Source: Eubacterium_R sp964405895
GTDB lineage: Bacteria > Bacillota > Clostridia > Oscillospirales > Acutalibacteraceae
DNA length: 5,905 bases
Assembly: GCA_964405895.1 (NCBI GenBank)
Contig: CAYOPQ010000079.1
Location: forward strand, 1-5,905
Direction of reading: 5' to 3'
This document shows, piece by piece, positions 4,419-5,905 of this stretch. The position numbers were made by a program, and so were the translations under genes. The notes beneath the pieces are model-generated. The model had not been told where the DNA came from and ran no database searches. It saw only the letters and a list, made by a program, of their open reading frames with translations. The first letter of the stretch is position 1; every line of letters starts with the position of its first letter.

Positions 4419-5905
4419 TTGGAAGATCAAAACCTTTTGGCTAAGGAAGAGGCGGAGCTTGACAGATTAGCATACACCAAAAAGCGCTATTTATCCCCTA
4501 AGGAAATAGCCGCATATGTGCTCGTTAATTTCGGCCAGAAAAACTTAAGCCAGTTTGTAAGCACTTATAAGGAATTCTTTATGATTCAGTTCCTTAAGCT
4601 GAATACAACCGCTTACGCATACATAAACCTGTTTTCATCCGTTTATGACGCGCTGGACGATACGATTTCCGGTCTTGTTATAGACAGAACAAGAACACGC
4701 TGGGGCAGAATACGCCCGTTCTTCATCCTGCCTTTGCCGCTCTGGCTTATAGGCGGCGCCATGATGTTCACGGCGCCCGATATCAGCTCAACCGGCAAAA
4801 TATGGTGGGCTGCTGCAGCAATCGTCATTTACGGGCTCGGCATGAGCTATTTCGGCGCATGGGGACTTATGATTTACAATATCACTCCCAACCCGGACGA
4901 GCGAAACAGCCTGATCACTACAAGTAAATTCTTTGAGCTTTTCGGCACATGGCTTCCGTCGCTCGTGCCGGTTCTTGTTGAATTCCTGCCGAAAATCAAT
5001 TCGGGAATAACAATGGAAAGCGTCTATTCCGGATTTGCGTATTTCATGCTCATCTTCTCGGCGGTATTTGCGGTTTGGGGCTTCTTTAATATGCGTGAGC
5101 GCGTGCCGCTCCAGTCGCGTGAGGAAATGAATGAAACCTCGGTGCTCGAATCTATAAAGCAGATATTCACAAACCGTCCGCTCTTTGCAATCATATTTGC
5201 GGATTTCTTCAACAATTTCAAAGCGGTCGGCGGCTCAAGCGAGCAGTATTTCTGGCTCAACAACACCGGCAATCTCGCGAACCAAACCGTTTGCGGCCTT
5301 TTCACCGGTATACCGAACTACCTTATGGTTCCGCTTGCCGCCAAGATGGTTAAAAAGTTCGGCGCACGCGCTACGGCAATCGTAGCCGGCGTGTTCGGCG
5401 GCGTTGCATATACGGCAACATTTATTATCGGCTATCATCCGTTCGGCCAAACCTTCAGCGATAATTATATACTCAACCTTATATGGGTAATCTTTGCGCT
5501 CACCATCTGCGGTCTGCCAAATAAGATTATTCAGGTTGTAGGACCCATTCTGTGCGCTGAAACCTTTGATTATATGGAATGGAAGCACGGTCTCAGAAAT
5601 GAAGCGCTTGTAACAACGGTTCAGGGCTATTTTACAAAGCTCGCAACATCGGTTACCGGCTGGCTTTCCGGTATGGTGCTCACATGGATTAACTATGTTC
5701 CGCTTACAGACTCTCTCGGAAACGCCGTTCCGCAGACAGATCCTACAATATTAAGCGGTATCTGGGCTGTATTCTGCATACTGCCGGCGCTTGCAAGGGG
5801 TCTTTACGGTCTTTCGTTTATTCTTTATCCCATCCACGGTAACCTCCGCAACCAGATGATAGCGGAGCTTGCCGATATCCGTGCGGAGAGGCTTGCCGAG
5901 CAGGA
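4419..5905 (+). CDS. GPH-family (MelB-like) sugar:cation symporter, 3' end cut by window
   Basis: An inner-membrane symporter of the glycoside-pentoside-hexuronide:cation family, which imports sugars or glycosides with Na+ or H+. 495 residues are visible and the frame is open at the edge. Seen: a LSPKEIAAYVLVNFGQKNL first helix, then VYDALDDTISGLVIDRTRTR with WGRIRPFFI, the GPH signature. Asp77 and Asp81 align with MelB Asp55 and Asp59, the cation-site aspartates (numbering from the TTG). Later helices include YLMVPLAAKMVKKFGARAT and ETFDYMEWKHGLRNEA, typical of the second half. MelB-type proteins are about 470 residues, and the visible end (LRNQMIAELADIRAERLAEQ) looks like a cytoplasmic tail, so little is missing. 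Start: TTG 4419, preceded by GAAAG and GGTGG. The next in-frame Met is residue 55, inside helix 1. An in-frame ATG at 4371 would add 16 residues but has no ribosome-binding site. Sugar specificity is not deducible. Confidence 0.9.
   Translation, partial: MEDQNLLAKEEAELDRLAYTKKRYLSPKEIAAYVLVNFGQKNLSQFVSTYKEFFMIQFLKLNTTAYAYINLFSSVYDALDDTISGLVIDRTRTRWGRIRPFFILPLPLWLIGGAMMFTAPDISSTGKIWWAAAAIVIYGLGMSYFGAWGLMIYNITPNPDERNSLITTSKFFELFGTWLPSLVPVLVEFLPKINSGITMESVYSGFAYFMLIFSAVFAVWGFFNMRERVPLQSREEMNETSVLESIKQIFTNRPLFAIIFADFFNNFKAVGGSSEQYFWLNNTGNLANQTVCGLFTGIPNYLMVPLAAKMVKKFGARATAIVAGVFGGVAYTATFIIGYHPFGQTFSDNYILNLIWVIFALTICGLPNKIIQVVGPILCAETFDYMEWKHGLRNEALVTTVQGYFTKLATSVTGWLSGMVLTWINYVPLTDSLGNAVPQTDPTILSGIWAVFCILPALARGLYGLSFILYPIHGNLRNQMIAELADIRAERLAEQ

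Noticed and set aside
5235..5588. 117-codon minus-strand frame inside the symporter gene
   Set aside because: An antisense shadow; the plus strand carries conserved GPH motifs through the whole interval.

Overview
The window reads as chromosomal DNA from a Bacillota (Clostridia-type, probably uncultured gut) bacterium. This is an inference from style. The genes have moderate GC, the gaps between them are very AT-rich, the ribosome-binding sites are GGAGG-like, one gene appears to use a TTG start, the promoters look like sigma-A sites, and the proteins resemble Firmicutes families (TarI/TarJ, a group III iron alcohol dehydrogenase, a GPH sugar symporter). No RNA gene, CRISPR array, insertion sequence or phage gene was seen. 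Coding density is high and no gene-free stretch reaches 300 bases.

Left half (23-2918, minus strand): a three-gene operon read right to left. It comprises an iron-containing alcohol dehydrogenase (1788-2918), a TarI-type ribitol-5-phosphate cytidylyltransferase (1045-1755) and a TarJ-type ribulose-5-phosphate reductase (23-1048). The last two overlap by 4 bases. TarJ and TarI together would turn ribulose 5-phosphate plus NADPH and CTP into CDP-ribitol, the activated precursor of ribitol-phosphate polymers (teichoic acid, capsule or other surface glycan). No polymerase, glycosyltransferase or flippase is visible; any partners would lie beyond position 1. The first gene is the unexplained one: an Fe-ADH whose metal ligands are intact but whose usual extra active-site histidine is Phe. 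Its local motif recalls phosphonoacetaldehyde reductases.

Middle (2919-3045): a compact divergent control region. The promoters for the leftward operon and the rightward transporter are back to back, with their -35 boxes one base apart. The rightward -10 box also settles the start of the transporter at 3046.

Right half (3046-5905, plus strand): two membrane transporters of different families. One is a complete 12-helix MFS permease (3046-4263). The other is a GPH-family (MelB-like) sugar:cation symporter that runs off the right edge (4419 onward). They are separated by a 155-base AT-rich gap holding a good promoter and two short palindromes, so the symporter is probably transcribed on its own. 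Nothing links the transporters' substrates to the CDP-ribitol operon except adjacency.

Overall this is a fairly ordinary region. The best leads are the Fe-ADH/tarIJ association and the tightly packed control regions. No clearly novel system is demonstrated.
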